Notes under the pieces: generated by a model
What the model saw: the letters and a program-made list of their open reading frames with translations, nothing else
The model's database searches: none
Told to the model about the DNA's origin: nothing
Part shown: piece by piece, positions 8,250-17,237 of the stretch
Position numbering within the stretch: position 1 is the first letter of the stretch
Layout: each line of letters begins with the position of its first letter
NCBI GenBank assembly: GCA_910578935.1
Contig: CAJTSM010000007.1
Span: 65,413-129,412, forward strand
Origin: an uncultured Oscillibacter sp.
Lineage (GTDB): Bacteria > Bacillota > Clostridia > Oscillospirales > Oscillospiraceae
Direction: 5' to 3'
DNA length: 64,000 nt
Program-made: the position numbers and the translations under genes

Positions 8250-9910
8250 CGGCAGTTATACCGCCAGATTCCTCCGAATTCTCTCCCCCGTGACGTTAGA
8301 GGCGCGGTTTCCAGAGCTGTCCGTCAGGACGTATTGCGTCAGGGATGTCTGCACAGACTTTTTCAGGGGGGCGGATTTTGTCCCGTATGCCGTCCCAAAT
8401 CCCGAGCCTATCATCCCCAGCCCCGGCAGGCGGATGGAGCCAACGGCTCCCCGCAGGTGTCAAAGCCTGCCAACGCCAAACCGAACCCGAGAAATACTCC
8501 ATAGACTCCAGCGCTCGCCTCTGCTTTTTCGGCAACAACTAGCACCGCGCATCTTTCCCTTTGAAACGCCCGGCCGATTCTCTTTTTATCCGAAAAAGAA
8601 AAGCAGCCGGACCCGGGCGAAGGAACGTAGAAGAAGTTCTCGTTTGCGCTTTGGTGCTGATCTCAGCGTATTTCCCGGCAGTCCTTGTGGGAGAGAACAA
8701 AGATGATCTTTTCATCATCCTAGAAGAAGACCCAGTTTCCCACGGTGATTGTCTTGTAAAGCGAACGAATAGCTGCGCCGCCAGAGACAATGCCGGCGGC
8801 AAGGAAAAACCGGGGCGCTTCCCCTCCACAGATCCCTTATAGCGGAAAAGATGCTGAATACAGCCCCGGAATTCTTCCTCGCGCTCCGTCCAGTCCTCGC
8901 CCCTGCCCTCATGGTAGATGGAGAGATACCTCTCAGCAATCGGAAGATACTGCCCGAAGGAGCTGGCGCCGTATTGATAGATCTCATAGGCCAGCCAGCC
9001 CGGTAAACTCTGCCTCTTGAATCAACGGCCAAATAATTACCGATTTCTTATCGGGGTGTTGTTTCCGCGGTTTCACTCCATTGCTGATTCGTTATCACTC
9101 CCCAACTGCTCCAGCTCTGGCATGGTCAAGCCGAAGACCCCCTCCGTCTCCTTCAAAAGCGGCAGGTATTTCTCGTCCAGCCGCTCCGGCAGTCCGGTGA
9201 TCTCCCGGAAGAGATAATAACCCTCCCACATGTTCTCGGCATACAGCACGGTGTTCCGCTTTTGGCCGTTTTCCTCATAGACTGTCAGCATACCGGCAGC
9301 GTCCAGATCTTCCCGGTAGGTCTGGCCATCCACACTGTTCTCGTAAATCTGTCCCGTGGAGGCTGGGACCTGCTGTCGGGCCTCTACCACCTTCTTAGCG
9401 TTCTCCCCTGGAAAAGAGGAACGAAGCTGAGGAAAATGCCTGCAATTATTCCGAACTCCAAGCGGATCTGAAACCGTTCTTCTTACAGATGGGGACAAGA
9501 CGCGGCAAGCCGCCTCATAGGCTTACATTTTTCAAATTTTCTCTTCCCACCGTTTCAACAAAAATATACTCAGGGGGCAAACACTTCCTCCTCCAACTTG
9601 CTGCCATCAATATCCATCCCCTTGCGCCCTTCTTCTGCCATACGGCACAGATACAAGAATCCGTTTCCCCACCATACTTCGCAGCGCAAAAACGGATTCT
9701 CGCAGGATTTAAACATATATTATTACCGGCAAATGCGGCTGGAAATTTAGACCTGCTGAAATTGCAGGAAAATACCTTTCCTGTATACAAAAACGGTATA
9801 CATATTCTAGGACGCGGCTCCTCAGAAAGCCGCCTGATTCGAGCACTTAAAACCGGCGCGCCGGTTCATTTTAATATTACTTTCGAACAAAAAGGCCGAA
9901 AGTAATATAT
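8250..9910. other. Decayed coding region without an intact gene
   Basis: No complete gene is supported. Minus-strand fragments look protein-coding but are broken by frameshifts: 9080-9400 (GQIYENSVDGQTYREDL, then YLFREITGLPERL), 8830-9010 (AYEIYQYGASSFGQYLP, then EFRGCIQHLFRYKGS), 8720-8790 (GGAAIRSLYKTITVGNWVFF), 8290-8520 (VYGVFLGFGLALAGFDT with a shift) and 9590-9710 (ENPFLRCEVWWGNGFLYL). None is recognised. With the integrase remnant next to them they are probably relics of an accessory element. Confidence 0.5.
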
Positions 9911-10027
9911 GCCAGGTTTTGCCCGCCGCCGGGGTAAAAGACCGGCGTCTCAGCGGGCATCAGCTCGTCCAAAGGTAGCAGAACACTCCGCAAAACTCCG
10001 GTCTTGACCCAGCGCTTATCCAGTAAA

Positions 10028-10066
10028 AAAACAGGGCCGGTCCTCATCAAGCCGGCCCTGGTTTTA
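10028..10066 (-). terminator. Terminator downstream of the TRAP operon
   Basis: On the minus strand CAGGGCCGG and CCGGCCCTG form a 9-bp stem with a loop of about 11 bases followed by TTTTTTT. It lies about 130 bases after the dctM stop; no convincing gene occupies the stretch between. Confidence 0.8.
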
Positions 10067-10191
10067 TTTGGTTTCCCTGTGTGAAAACCGGCTTCCGGCC
10101 TGGAAACCGCCTGCCTTGCGGCCCCGGCGATGTTGACAACGGAAATGTTCCGGCGTATGGCCATGCCCTCCAGGGACATACGCGCCGCCTC

Positions 10192-11490
10192 TCAGCCCAT
10201 CATCAGCGTCGGGACAAACATAGACAGGGGCTGGCAGAAGGTCACCAGCAGCAGCACCAGAATCATCATGGCGTAAAAAGGTAAACAGGCTTTGGTCGCC
10301 TCTTCAATACGGATGCGGCCGATGGAGCAGCCGGCAAACAGCGCCGCGCCCACAGGAGGGGTGCAGAGGCCGATGGCCAGATTCAGAATCAACATAGCGC
10401 CGAACTGCACCGGCTGCATCCCAAGCTGTGTGGCCACAGGAAGCAGGATCGGGGTCAGAATCAAAATCAGGGGCCCCATGTCCATGATACAGCCCAAAAC
10501 AAGGCACATAAGATTAATAAGGAGCAGAATGACAATGGGATTATCGGAGATACCCAACAGCAGGTTTGTGACAATAGTAGGAACTTTCAGATAGGCCAGC
10601 AGCCACCCGAACATGGAAGCGGTGGCGATCAGCGCCATAACCATGGCGATGGTCCGCAGGGATTTGCGCAGAATATTGCCAAACTGACGAAGAGGTATCT
10701 CCCGATAGACAAAGAACGTGACGATGAACGCATACACCACCGCTACGGCAGCAGACTCGGTGGCGGTAAACCAGCCCAAGATTACGCCGCCAACGATGAT
10801 AATGCAGGTCATCAGCCCCAGCAGAGCGTCCTTTGTGGCAACCCAGATTTCCTTAGCGGAGAGCATACGGCCCTTGGGATAATTCCGCTTCCGGGCAATA
10901 ATTGCGGTTATAATCATCAGGGCAATCCCCAGCAGGACGCCGGGAATCAGCCCGCCCATGAAAAGCTGTCCAATGGACACGCCGCCGCCCGCCGCCATGG
11001 CAAAGAGAATCATGTTGTGAGAGGGGGGGATCATCACGCCCTGGCAGGAGGAGGTAACGGTAACTGCTACAGAGAAATCCTTATCATAGCCGGAATCCGT
11101 CATCATGGGAATCAGGATGGAGCCGATGGAGGAGGTGTCCGCCACCGCAGAACCGGAGATGCCTCCAAAGAACATAGACGCCAGAATGTTTACCTGGGCC
11201 AGGCCGCCCCGCATCCACCCCACAAAGGCGTTGGCCAGTGTAATGAGCCGGCGGGAAATGCCGCCCTGGCCCATGATCTCACCAGCCAGAATGAAGAATG
11301 GGATCGCCAGTAGAGAGAAGGATTGGACGCCGTTAACCAGCCGCTGGAACAGCGTGGCCAGGGGGATATTCAAAAACAGCGCCGTGAGTACGGAGGAAAT
11401 GCCCAGGGTAAAGGAAATCGGCATCCGGATCACCAGCAGGAAGACAAAGGACCCCAGCAAAATAGCAATCGCCATATTGGTATCAGGCAT
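10192..11490 (-). CDS. dctM: TRAP transporter large permease subunit
   Basis: A 432-residue integral membrane protein with about a dozen hydrophobic helices, the DctM/large subunit that forms the sodium-coupled transport path of a tripartite ATP-independent periplasmic-type importer. Landmarks are SFTLGISSVLTALF near the start, GEIMGQGGISRRLI, GGISGSAVADTSSIGSILIP and LGCIMDMGPLILILTPIL, followed by GLCTPPVGAALF. The ATG at 11490 follows AAAGGAGGATTCTC; the gene overlaps dctQ by 8 bases. Substrate is probably an organic or sugar acid but cannot be read from the sequence. Confidence 0.95.
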   Translation of the reverse strand: MPDTNMAIAILLGSFVFLLVIRMPISFTLGISSVLTALFLNIPLATLFQRLVNGVQSFSLLAIPFFILAGEIMGQGGISRRLITLANAFVGWMRGGLAQVNILASMFFGGISGSAVADTSSIGSILIPMMTDSGYDKDFSVAVTVTSSCQGVMIPPSHNMILFAMAAGGGVSIGQLFMGGLIPGVLLGIALMIITAIIARKRNYPKGRMLSAKEIWVATKDALLGLMTCIIIVGGVILGWFTATESAAVAVVYAFIVTFFVYREIPLRQFGNILRKSLRTIAMVMALIATASMFGWLLAYLKVPTIVTNLLLGISDNPIVILLLINLMCLVLGCIMDMGPLILILTPILLPVATQLGMQPVQFGAMLILNLAIGLCTPPVGAALFAGCSIGRIRIEEATKACLPFYAMMILVLLLVTFCQPLSMFVPTLMMG

Positions 11491-11998
11491 GAGAATCCTC
11501 CTTTCCGGCTTCCGGCTCATCTTCCAGAATCTTGCCGTTTCTCTTTGCCGCCACAAGGACGGCATTCAGCAGGACCAAAATGCCGGATAGGGGCAGAATG
11601 ATGTAGAGCACCGCACTGGGGAGCTTAGTGGCGGGCATGGTGGAGAGCTTGGTCATATTCATAATAATAATTCCATAGTAGATCATCGCTCCCCCGAAAA
11701 CGGCAATGAGGATATGGTCAATGCTCTCCAGCACACCGATGGCTTTTGCCGGCAGCTTGGCGGTAAACATTTCGATGCTGATATGAATTTTCTCCAGTAC
11801 GCCAATGGCCATTCCGATCAGGCTGAACCAAACCAACATCAGTGTGGCCACCTCTTGGGTCCAGGAAAACCCCTGTTTGAAGACATAGCGCAGGATCACG
11901 TCGATAAAGACAATGACGGTTAGAATTACCATGCAGGTCATGGCAAACCACTCCAGGACCTTGAATAAGACCCGGAAAGTTTTTCGGGCTGCTTGCAT
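11483..11998 (-). CDS. dctQ: TRAP transporter small permease subunit
   Basis: A 171-residue DctQ-type protein with four predicted helices. The sequence FSWTQEVATLMLVWFSLIGMAIG is characteristic of the small subunit, which pairs with DctM in the membrane. GAAAGGAGACC precedes the ATG. It lies between dctP and dctM in the standard P-Q-M order. Confidence 0.93.
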   Translation of the reverse strand: MQAARKTFRVLFKVLEWFAMTCMVILTVIVFIDVILRYVFKQGFSWTQEVATLMLVWFSLIGMAIGVLEKIHISIEMFTAKLPAKAIGVLESIDHILIAVFGGAMIYYGIIIMNMTKLSTMPATKLPSAVLYIILPLSGILVLLNAVLVAAKRNGKILEDEPEAGKEDSHA

Positions 11999-12035
11999 AA
12001 CCGGTCTCCTTTCAAATTTCGCTCTCTGACTTTAG

Positions 12036-12064
12036 AAAAGGGCGGCCGCTTCGGCCGCCCTCTT
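12036..12064 (-). terminator. Attenuating hairpin between dctP and dctQ
   Basis: GGGCGGCCG-CTT-CGGCCGCCC is a perfect 9-bp stem followed on the minus strand by TTTTC. Its position fits partial termination giving more binding protein than permease. Confidence 0.8.
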
Positions 12065-12075
12065 TCGGCGCAAAA

Positions 12076-13140
12076 TCAGCCCAGAGCCTGGACACGCTCC
12101 ACGATCGCCTTTTGATCGGCGTCAAGGAAGCTCTCATACATGGGGGCTACAGCATCCTGGAACGCCTTCAATTCGTCGGCGGTCAGGGTGGTCAGGGTGC
12201 AGCCCTTCTCTTCGGCAATCTTGGCGTTCTTGGCCTCAGATTCCTCCCAGGCGTCGCGGTGCCAAACCTCAGCCTCTTTGGCGCAGTCGAAGATAATCTG
12301 CTGGTCTTCCGCGGACAGCTTATCCATGGTCTGCTTGGAGGCCAGAATCATGTCGGGCATATAAGAATGGCCGTCGTAAGTCCAATAGGGGGCGACCTCC
12401 CAGAAGGACATTTCGATATAGGAAGTCATATTGTTCTCCGCTCCGTCCACCACGCTGGTCTGGATGGAAGAATAGGTGTCGTTAAAGGGCAGGCCCACAC
12501 CGGCGGCACCCAGGTTCTCCATCAGCGCCAGCATCAGGTCAGACTCGGATACACGGATCTTCATTCCGGCCATGTCGGCAGGGGTGTGGATTTCCTTCTT
12601 CGCGTTGAAGAAGTTGCGGGAACCGGGATGGAGATAGGTAATTCCCACCAGGTTGTTGTTCTTAAAGGTTTCAAAAACCTCCTGGCCGATCTCGCCGTCC
12701 AGAACCTCGAAGAGGTGGTCCACGCTGGTGTACTCATAGGGCATCTGCAAGGCGTTCATCAGGGGAGCAAACTCGGCGGAAGCGCCGGAGGACACACGCG
12801 TGAAATCCAGGCCGCCGAACTGGCACTGTTCAAGCGTGGACCGTTCATCGCCCAGCTCACCGGCAAAATGGCACTCAATGGTAATGCGGCCGCCGGTTTT
12901 CTCGCTCACCAGGTCCGCAAACATCTGGCAGGCCTGGCTGGTGATATGCTCGGCGTTATGGCTGTTGGCCAAACGCAGGAGCATGGCGTCCCCTTCGGGA
13001 GCGGCGTCGGGGGCGGGCTCGGCGGCGCCGTTGCCGGAGCCGGCATCGGGAGCGGGAGTACTGCTGGGAGTATCTCCACCGCAGGCGCACAGGCCCAGCA
13101 GCATCAAAATCGTCAACAGAGTCGCGGCAAGTTTTTTCAT
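12076..13140 (-). CDS. dctP: TRAP transporter solute-binding lipoprotein
   Basis: A 354-residue extracytoplasmic binding protein. The N-terminus is a lipoprotein signal (MKKLAATLLTILML then LCAC, lipid anchor on the Cys). The mature part shows DctP features: LANSHNAEH at the first strand, ERSTLEQCQFGGLDF, and MKIRVSESDLMLALMENLGA with the conserved substrate-carboxylate Arg, then VVDGAENN. The ATG at 13140 fits the lipoprotein start and a GGAGG 11 bases upstream; an ATG at 13158 is less likely. The HK/RR pair upstream may sense the same solute (inference). Confidence 0.94.
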   Translation of the reverse strand: MKKLAATLLTILMLLGLCACGGDTPSSTPAPDAGSGNGAAEPAPDAAPEGDAMLLRLANSHNAEHITSQACQMFADLVSEKTGGRITIECHFAGELGDERSTLEQCQFGGLDFTRVSSGASAEFAPLMNALQMPYEYTSVDHLFEVLDGEIGQEVFETFKNNNLVGITYLHPGSRNFFNAKKEIHTPADMAGMKIRVSESDLMLALMENLGAAGVGLPFNDTYSSIQTSVVDGAENNMTSYIEMSFWEVAPYWTYDGHSYMPDMILASKQTMDKLSAEDQQIIFDCAKEAEVWHRDAWEESEAKNAKIAEEKGCTLTTLTADELKAFQDAVAPMYESFLDADQKAIVERVQALG

Positions 13141-13222
13141 GTCTTCTTCATCCTCCATTCAATATTCTGTTCTTATAAAACAGTTCTTGTGCTTAGTATA
13201 ATTCAGCTTTGTCTGTTAAAAA

Positions 13223-13251
13223 ATCGTAAAGTTTTGCTGTTCTGCCGTCAA
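13223..13251 (-). promoter_or_regulatory. Candidate promoter of dctPQM
   Basis: On the minus strand TTGACG (13251-13246), 17 bases and TACGAT (13228-13223) precede dctP. The -10 is weak (4 of 6), as expected for an activated promoter under the adjacent response regulator. Confidence 0.4.
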
Positions 13252-13294
13252 TTTCTTGTTATATGTCAACATACTCCCGCTAATTTTGTGTAAA

Positions 13295-13326
13295 AATAAC
13301 AATAGCGGGCCGAACGGCCCGCTATT
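13295..13326 (-). terminator. Terminator overlapping the response-regulator stop
   Basis: AATAGCGGGCCG-AA-CGGCCCGCTATT is a 12-bp stem followed on the minus strand by GTTATTTTT. The stop codon of the response regulator (13322-13324) is inside the stem. It separates the two-component genes from dctPQM. Confidence 0.88.
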
Positions 13327-14038
13327 GCCCGTTACCTTTTGTATGCGTCCGGTAGACGGAAGGAGTACAGCCCACCACCCGCTTGAACGCCTTGGCAAAA
13401 TAATTGGCATCCGGGTATCCCACCGACCGCCCAATTTCGCCGACGCTCATATCGGTAGAACCCAAACGGCGCTTCGCTTTTTCAATGCGGTAAGCGGTGA
13501 AAAACTCCAAAAAAGTCTTTCCCGTAATGGCTTTAACTTGCCGGGAAAAATAGAAGGGACTCATTCCCATGCTCCGCGCGGCGGACTCCAGGGAGATGTC
13601 CTCGGTGTAATGCTGATGGACCCAGACATTCAGCGCGGTTTCAAACGGCGTGGCCGCCGGGACCGGCGAAGCAACTTCAAAAAACTTTTGGAGGAGCTCT
13701 CTCAGGTCCGACTCTGATACGGGCTTAAGCAGATACTCCTCCGCTCCGGAGCGGAGGGCTTCCACAGCGTAGTCAAAGCGGTCGTAAGCCGTGAGGAAAA
13801 CGATGTGGACTTCCGGCTGCTGGCATTTGATAACGGCGGCAGCCTCCAGGCCGTTTTTCCCCGGCAGCTCAATATCCATGAAAATGATCTGCGGCCGCAC
13901 CTGCAAGGCCTTTGAAACCGCCGATGTCCCATCCCCCGCAGTTTCCACCAAAGCTTCTTCCCCCAAGACCGAGCGCAAGCGGGAAACAAAGGCCGCACGG
14001 CTCCGCGGCTCATCTTCCACCACTAATATCTTAATCAA
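13322..14038 (-). CDS. Two-component response regulator, REC plus AraC-type DNA-binding domain
   Basis: A 238-residue YesN-type regulator. The receiver domain spans about residues 1-118 with the acidic pocket VEDE (8-10), phospho-acceptor Asp55 in IIFMDIELPG and Lys105 in YLLKPV. The AraC-type double helix-turn-helix spans about 135-235 (SLESAARSMGMSPFYFSRQ and VGEIGRSVGYPDANYFAKAF). It overlaps the kinase gene by 8 bases. Placed just upstream of dctPQM, it probably controls that transporter (inference). Confidence 0.95.
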   Translation of the reverse strand: MIKILVVEDEPRSRAAFVSRLRSVLGEEALVETAGDGTSAVSKALQVRPQIIFMDIELPGKNGLEAAAVIKCQQPEVHIVFLTAYDRFDYAVEALRSGAEEYLLKPVSESDLRELLQKFFEVASPVPAATPFETALNVWVHQHYTEDISLESAARSMGMSPFYFSRQVKAITGKTFLEFFTAYRIEKAKRRLGSTDMSVGEIGRSVGYPDANYFAKAFKRVVGCTPSVYRTHTKGNGQ

Positions 14039-15488
14039 CGCCGCCGCCTCCCACTAAAATCCTGACAGACGTTCCCACGCCCGTCATACTGAACACATCG
14101 ACCCGCCCGCCGTTCAGCCGCATCCGCTCTGAGATATTTTCCAATCCTACAGACTGCCTGTCTTTACCGGCGGGACGGCTCCCGCCCGTTTGAAAGCCGC
14201 ACCCGTTGTCCGTCACGGTGATGGTGATTCCCTGCCGGGTTCTCCGGGTTCGGACACGGACCCGTCCTTGCTCGGAACACTCTTTAAGTCCATGGACAAT
14301 CGAATTTTCCACTAAGGGCTGGAGAATAAATTTGGGAATCTTCGTATGGTTCAAAGCGGGGTCCGCAATCACCTCAAATATGATGCGGTCCCCATACCGG
14401 GTTTCTTGCAGTTCAATATAGTCCTGTAACAGCTGGAGCTCCCGGCCCAAGGTCACAATGGCTTCCCCGCTTTCCAGGGAGTAGCGGAAAAAACTGGACA
14501 GCCGCAGAATCAGATTTTCCGACAGGGGAGCGCCCTCCTCCCGCGCCAGGGCGGCAATGGTACTCAGTGTGTTAAAAAGGAAATGGGGCTTAATCTGGCT
14601 TTGAAGCTGCGCAAAGCGGATTTCCTGGAGCTTGCGCTGCATCTGGGCGGCCTCCACCTCTTTTTCCAGCAGGTGCTTCTCCATCTCGGACTGCTGCTCC
14701 AGCGCGTGGATAGTCCGGCGGATTTCCTGCTGCATCAAATTGAAGGACTGGGCCGCCCGGCCAATCTCGTCACCGCTCCGCACCTCCAGCGGCGGCGCGT
14801 CATAATGTCCGGCGCGAATCTGGTCCGCCGCCCGGCCCAGGTCCGCCAGGGGGCGGAGGACACTGCGGGTAAACACCACCAGGATCAGGAGCACAACCGC
14901 CGTAGTCGCCACAAGGAACCCTACAAACCGCTGGCTGTTGCGCCAATTTGCCGTCTCAATCTCATGCCACTGTTCACCGCCCTGAACAATCCGGCTGTGG
15001 AGCAGGTCCCGGGTATAGCCGTCGATATAGGCCGACTGGGTCTTCAAGGAGAGATACGGCTGGATATGGTCTTCTCCTTCCTCCAGCTCCAAAAAAGCCG
15101 TCTGGGACCGGCGATAAAATTCCATCGCATTGCAGATTGCCTGCTTCAGCATGTATTCCTCCCGCCGGTCCGCGGTTTTGTTTGGCCGCAGTTCCCACAG
15201 TCTCCGGTCCGTCTTGCTGATGGCGCTAAGATATTCTTCCCGGGTCTGTTCCGTAAAAATGGGCCTGATATAAGCTTCCAAAGATACGTTTTCCGCAGAG
15301 AAAGCGTCCAGGAAACCGGTGATATCCATGTAGTCGTGCATAATAATACTGGAAGCGCTGCTGAAACCGTGAAGGCGCAGCGTCACCATTATTACCAGCA
15401 GCCACGTCATAACCAGCATGGAACCCATTAAAAAGGTACTTTTCGTCCGGATTGAGGTGTCATACCATTTTTGAAGCAGCTGTCTCAT
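14031..15488 (-). CDS. Membrane sensor histidine kinase (YesM/LytS type)
   Basis: A 485-residue kinase with transmembrane helices at about 22-38 and 189-206 enclosing an extracytoplasmic sensor of about 150 residues, then HAMP (207-260), a coiled coil, the His_kinase domain with phospho-His302 in QIKPHFLFNTLST, and HATPase_c with ILQPLVENSIVHG and VTDNGCGF. It phosphorylates the overlapping AraC-type regulator. The ATG at 15488 follows GGGAGGGG; longer frames start inside a repeat. The leader carries copy A of the 163-bp inverted-repeat element between promoter and start codon. Confidence 0.95.
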   Translation of the reverse strand: MRQLLQKWYDTSIRTKSTFLMGSMLVMTWLLVIMVTLRLHGFSSASSIIMHDYMDITGFLDAFSAENVSLEAYIRPIFTEQTREEYLSAISKTDRRLWELRPNKTADRREEYMLKQAICNAMEFYRRSQTAFLELEEGEDHIQPYLSLKTQSAYIDGYTRDLLHSRIVQGGEQWHEIETANWRNSQRFVGFLVATTAVVLLILVVFTRSVLRPLADLGRAADQIRAGHYDAPPLEVRSGDEIGRAAQSFNLMQQEIRRTIHALEQQSEMEKHLLEKEVEAAQMQRKLQEIRFAQLQSQIKPHFLFNTLSTIAALAREEGAPLSENLILRLSSFFRYSLESGEAIVTLGRELQLLQDYIELQETRYGDRIIFEVIADPALNHTKIPKFILQPLVENSIVHGLKECSEQGRVRVRTRRTRQGITITVTDNGCGFQTGGSRPAGKDRQSVGLENISERMRLNGGRVDVFSMTGVGTSVRILVGGGGVD

Positions 15489-15507
15489 AAAAAGACATCC
15501 CCTCCCT

Positions 15508-15670
15508 AGAGTCTGTTTTAAAACTGACAGAGTGCCGGATTGGGTTGGATTTTCCTGTCCGGCAAGGCGGCTTGACGCAGGAATCCTAACGGATTTCAAG
15601 GCAAATCAACGCAGTCCTGACGGGAATAGACGTCCCAAGACGGCGTTTTGGCGGTTTCAAAACAGGCTCT
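15508..15670 (+). repeat. 163-bp inverted-repeat element (MITE-like), copy A
   Basis: The ends AGAGTCTGTTTTAAAAC and its imperfect complement TTTCAAAACAGGCTCT form terminal inverted repeats. The core CGCAGGAATCCTAACGGATT and following TCAAGGCAAATCAACG match copy B (22548-22710, opposite orientation) almost base for base. It lies in the 5' leader of the histidine kinase gene. Confidence 0.75.
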
Positions 15671-15706
15671 GGGCCCCACCAGGCAAATTCCTGCCGCTCT
15701 GGGGCT

Positions 15707-15737
15707 ATTATAGCACAAATGAAGCGTCTTTTGTCAA
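15707..15737 (-). promoter_or_regulatory. Promoter of the histidine kinase gene
   Basis: On the minus strand TTGACA (15737-15732), 19 bases and an extended TGCTATAAT (-10 at 15712-15707). The long spacer is compensated by the TGn extension. Repeat copy A lies between this promoter and the start codon at 15488. Confidence 0.7.
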
Positions 15738-15761
15738 GCCGCGAAGCCAGCGGGAGAAGTC

Positions 15762-15790
15762 TTGTGTTCCCAAAAAATCTATGGTATACT
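15762..15790 (+). promoter_or_regulatory. Promoter of the guanine deaminase leader
   Basis: TTGTGT (15762-15767), 17 bases and TATACT (15785-15790), directly upstream of the riboswitch aptamer. Confidence 0.7.
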
Positions 15791-15811
15791 ATTTTTATCA
15801 TTCGATCCAAC

Positions 15812-15940
15812 GTGAAGGGCCTCATATAAGCCCGCTGTATGGCGCGGGCGTTTCTACGGAGCCGCCGAAGGCTTCTGCTATGGGTGTCTGTACGGAGGGG
15901 GGAGGTCCCTGCCCGGACAGGCGTCCTTTTTGTTTTTGTA
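15812..15940 (+). ncRNA. Guanine-type purine riboswitch
   Basis: The aptamer (about 15813-15890) shows the purine riboswitch signature in order: CTCATATAA, a P2 stem GCCCGC/GCGGGC whose loop holds TATGG, the GTTTCTAC junction, a P3 stem GGAGCC/GGCTTC with loop GCCGAA, and GCTATGGGTG. The base before TATG in the final junction is C, the residue that pairs with guanine in guanine-specific aptamers. A GC-rich segment (CCTG/CAGG plus AGG/CCT) followed by TTTTTGTTTTTG at about 15926-15937 is a likely intrinsic terminator platform. The P1 stem looks irregular. The next gene is guanine deaminase, which supports the ligand. Confidence 0.85.
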
Positions 15941-15968
15941 CCGGCAAATTCATAAGGGGGTTGTTTCT

Positions 15969-17237
15969 ATGTCCATTACCATTTTAAAAGGAGCCATCGT
16001 CTCCGCCCCGGCCCTGGGACGGCTGGAAACCACGGAAGGCGGCTATCTTGTGGCGGAAAACGGCAAAATTGCCGGAGTCTTTCCCGTTCTGCCGGAGCGC
16101 TACGCCGGTGCGCCGGTGGAGGATTACGGAGACGCGCTGATCCTGCAATCCCTGGCGGACCTTCATCTTCACGCACCGCAGTACCCCATGCTGGGGATGG
16201 GCATGGACCTTCCTTTACTGGACTGGCTGAACGCCTACACCTTCCCCACCGAGGCCCGGTTTGCCGACCCCTGCTATGCCAGAACCGTCTACCGCCAATT
16301 GGCCCGGGAGTTGATTGAAAACGGGACAACCCGGGTCTGCATGTTCTCCTCCCTGCACCGGGAGGCAACGCTGATTTTGATGGAAGAATTGGAAAAGGCG
16401 GGGGTCACAGGATACGTGGGTAAGGTAAATATGGACCGCAACGCCATTCCCGCTCTTCAGGAGGAAACGGAGGAATCCATGCGCGAAACCCTCCGCTGGC
16501 TGGAGGAATGTCAGAATTTCCGGTTGGTCAAGCCCATTCTCACGCCCCGTTTTACCCCTTCCTGCACAAACGATTTGATGGCGTTCCTGGGAAAGCTGGC
16601 GGCGGAGCGGAACCTTCCCATTCAATCCCACTTATCGGAAAACACCGGGGAAATCGCCTGGGTAAAGGATCTGCACCCAGACTGCGGGCAGTATTGGGAA
16701 ACCTACCAAAAATATGGACTCTGGAACAACCGAACCTTAATGGCCCACTGCGTCTGGTCCGACCAGCGGGAGCGGACCGCTATGCGGACCGCCGGAGTCA
16801 CTGTTGTCCACTGCGCAGATTCCAATCAAAACATCTGCTCTGGCACGGCTCCGGTGCGGGCGATGCTGAACGAAGGCGTAAACGTGGCTCTTGGCAGCGA
16901 TATTGCTGGAGGCGATCATCTTAACATGTTTGATGTGGTAGCGGCTTCGATCCGCGCTTCCAAGGCCCGGCGAATCCTGGACGGTTGGGAAACGGACTTC
17001 CTCACCGTGGCGGAGGGCTGGTTCCTGGGCACCTCCGCCGGAGCGGCATTTTTCGAAGCGTCGCCGGGTTTCGCCCCCGGAAACATGCTCCACGCGGTAG
17101 TCGTAGACGACGGCGGCCTTCCGCAACCCCACTCTCTGACCCCCGCAGAGCGGCTGGAGCGCTGTGTTTACCGGAGGCAAAAGAACGCCGTACAGGCGGT
17201 CTGGAGCGAAGGAAAACGGGTATTTTCCAATACGTAA
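15969..17237 (+). CDS. guaD: Guanine deaminase
   Basis: A 422-residue amidohydrolase-superfamily enzyme converting guanine to xanthine and ammonia in the cytoplasm. Metal and substrate motifs are DLHLHAPQYPMLG (HLH at 65-67), QSHLSEN (His221, Glu224), LMAHCVW (His260) and GSDIAGGDHLNMF (Asp311). The APQYP and LDWLNAYTFPTE stretches are typical of GuaD rather than other amidohydrolases. The ATG at 15969 follows AAGGGGG. A guanine-type riboswitch precedes it, so expression should respond to its own substrate. Confidence 0.94.
   Translation: MSITILKGAIVSAPALGRLETTEGGYLVAENGKIAGVFPVLPERYAGAPVEDYGDALILQSLADLHLHAPQYPMLGMGMDLPLLDWLNAYTFPTEARFADPCYARTVYRQLARELIENGTTRVCMFSSLHREATLILMEELEKAGVTGYVGKVNMDRNAIPALQEETEESMRETLRWLEECQNFRLVKPILTPRFTPSCTNDLMAFLGKLAAERNLPIQSHLSENTGEIAWVKDLHPDCGQYWETYQKYGLWNNRTLMAHCVWSDQRERTAMRTAGVTVVHCADSNQNICSGTAPVRAMLNEGVNVALGSDIAGGDHLNMFDVVAASIRASKARRILDGWETDFLTVAEGWFLGTSAGAAFFEASPGFAPGNMLHAVVVDDGGLPQPHSLTPAERLERCVYRRQKNAVQAVWSEGKRVFSNT

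Noticed and set aside
8203..8706. 167-codon plus-strand frame in the decayed region
   Set aside because: Composition is not protein-like, it overlaps better minus-strand fragments, and its start lies in the integrase promoter.
9489..9905. 138-codon plus-strand frame
   Set aside because: A more protein-like fragment is on the opposite strand; no ribosome site or family match.
9877..10179. 100-codon minus-strand frame after dctM
   Set aside because: It runs through the operon terminator at 10028-10066, lacks a good ribosome site and resembles no family.
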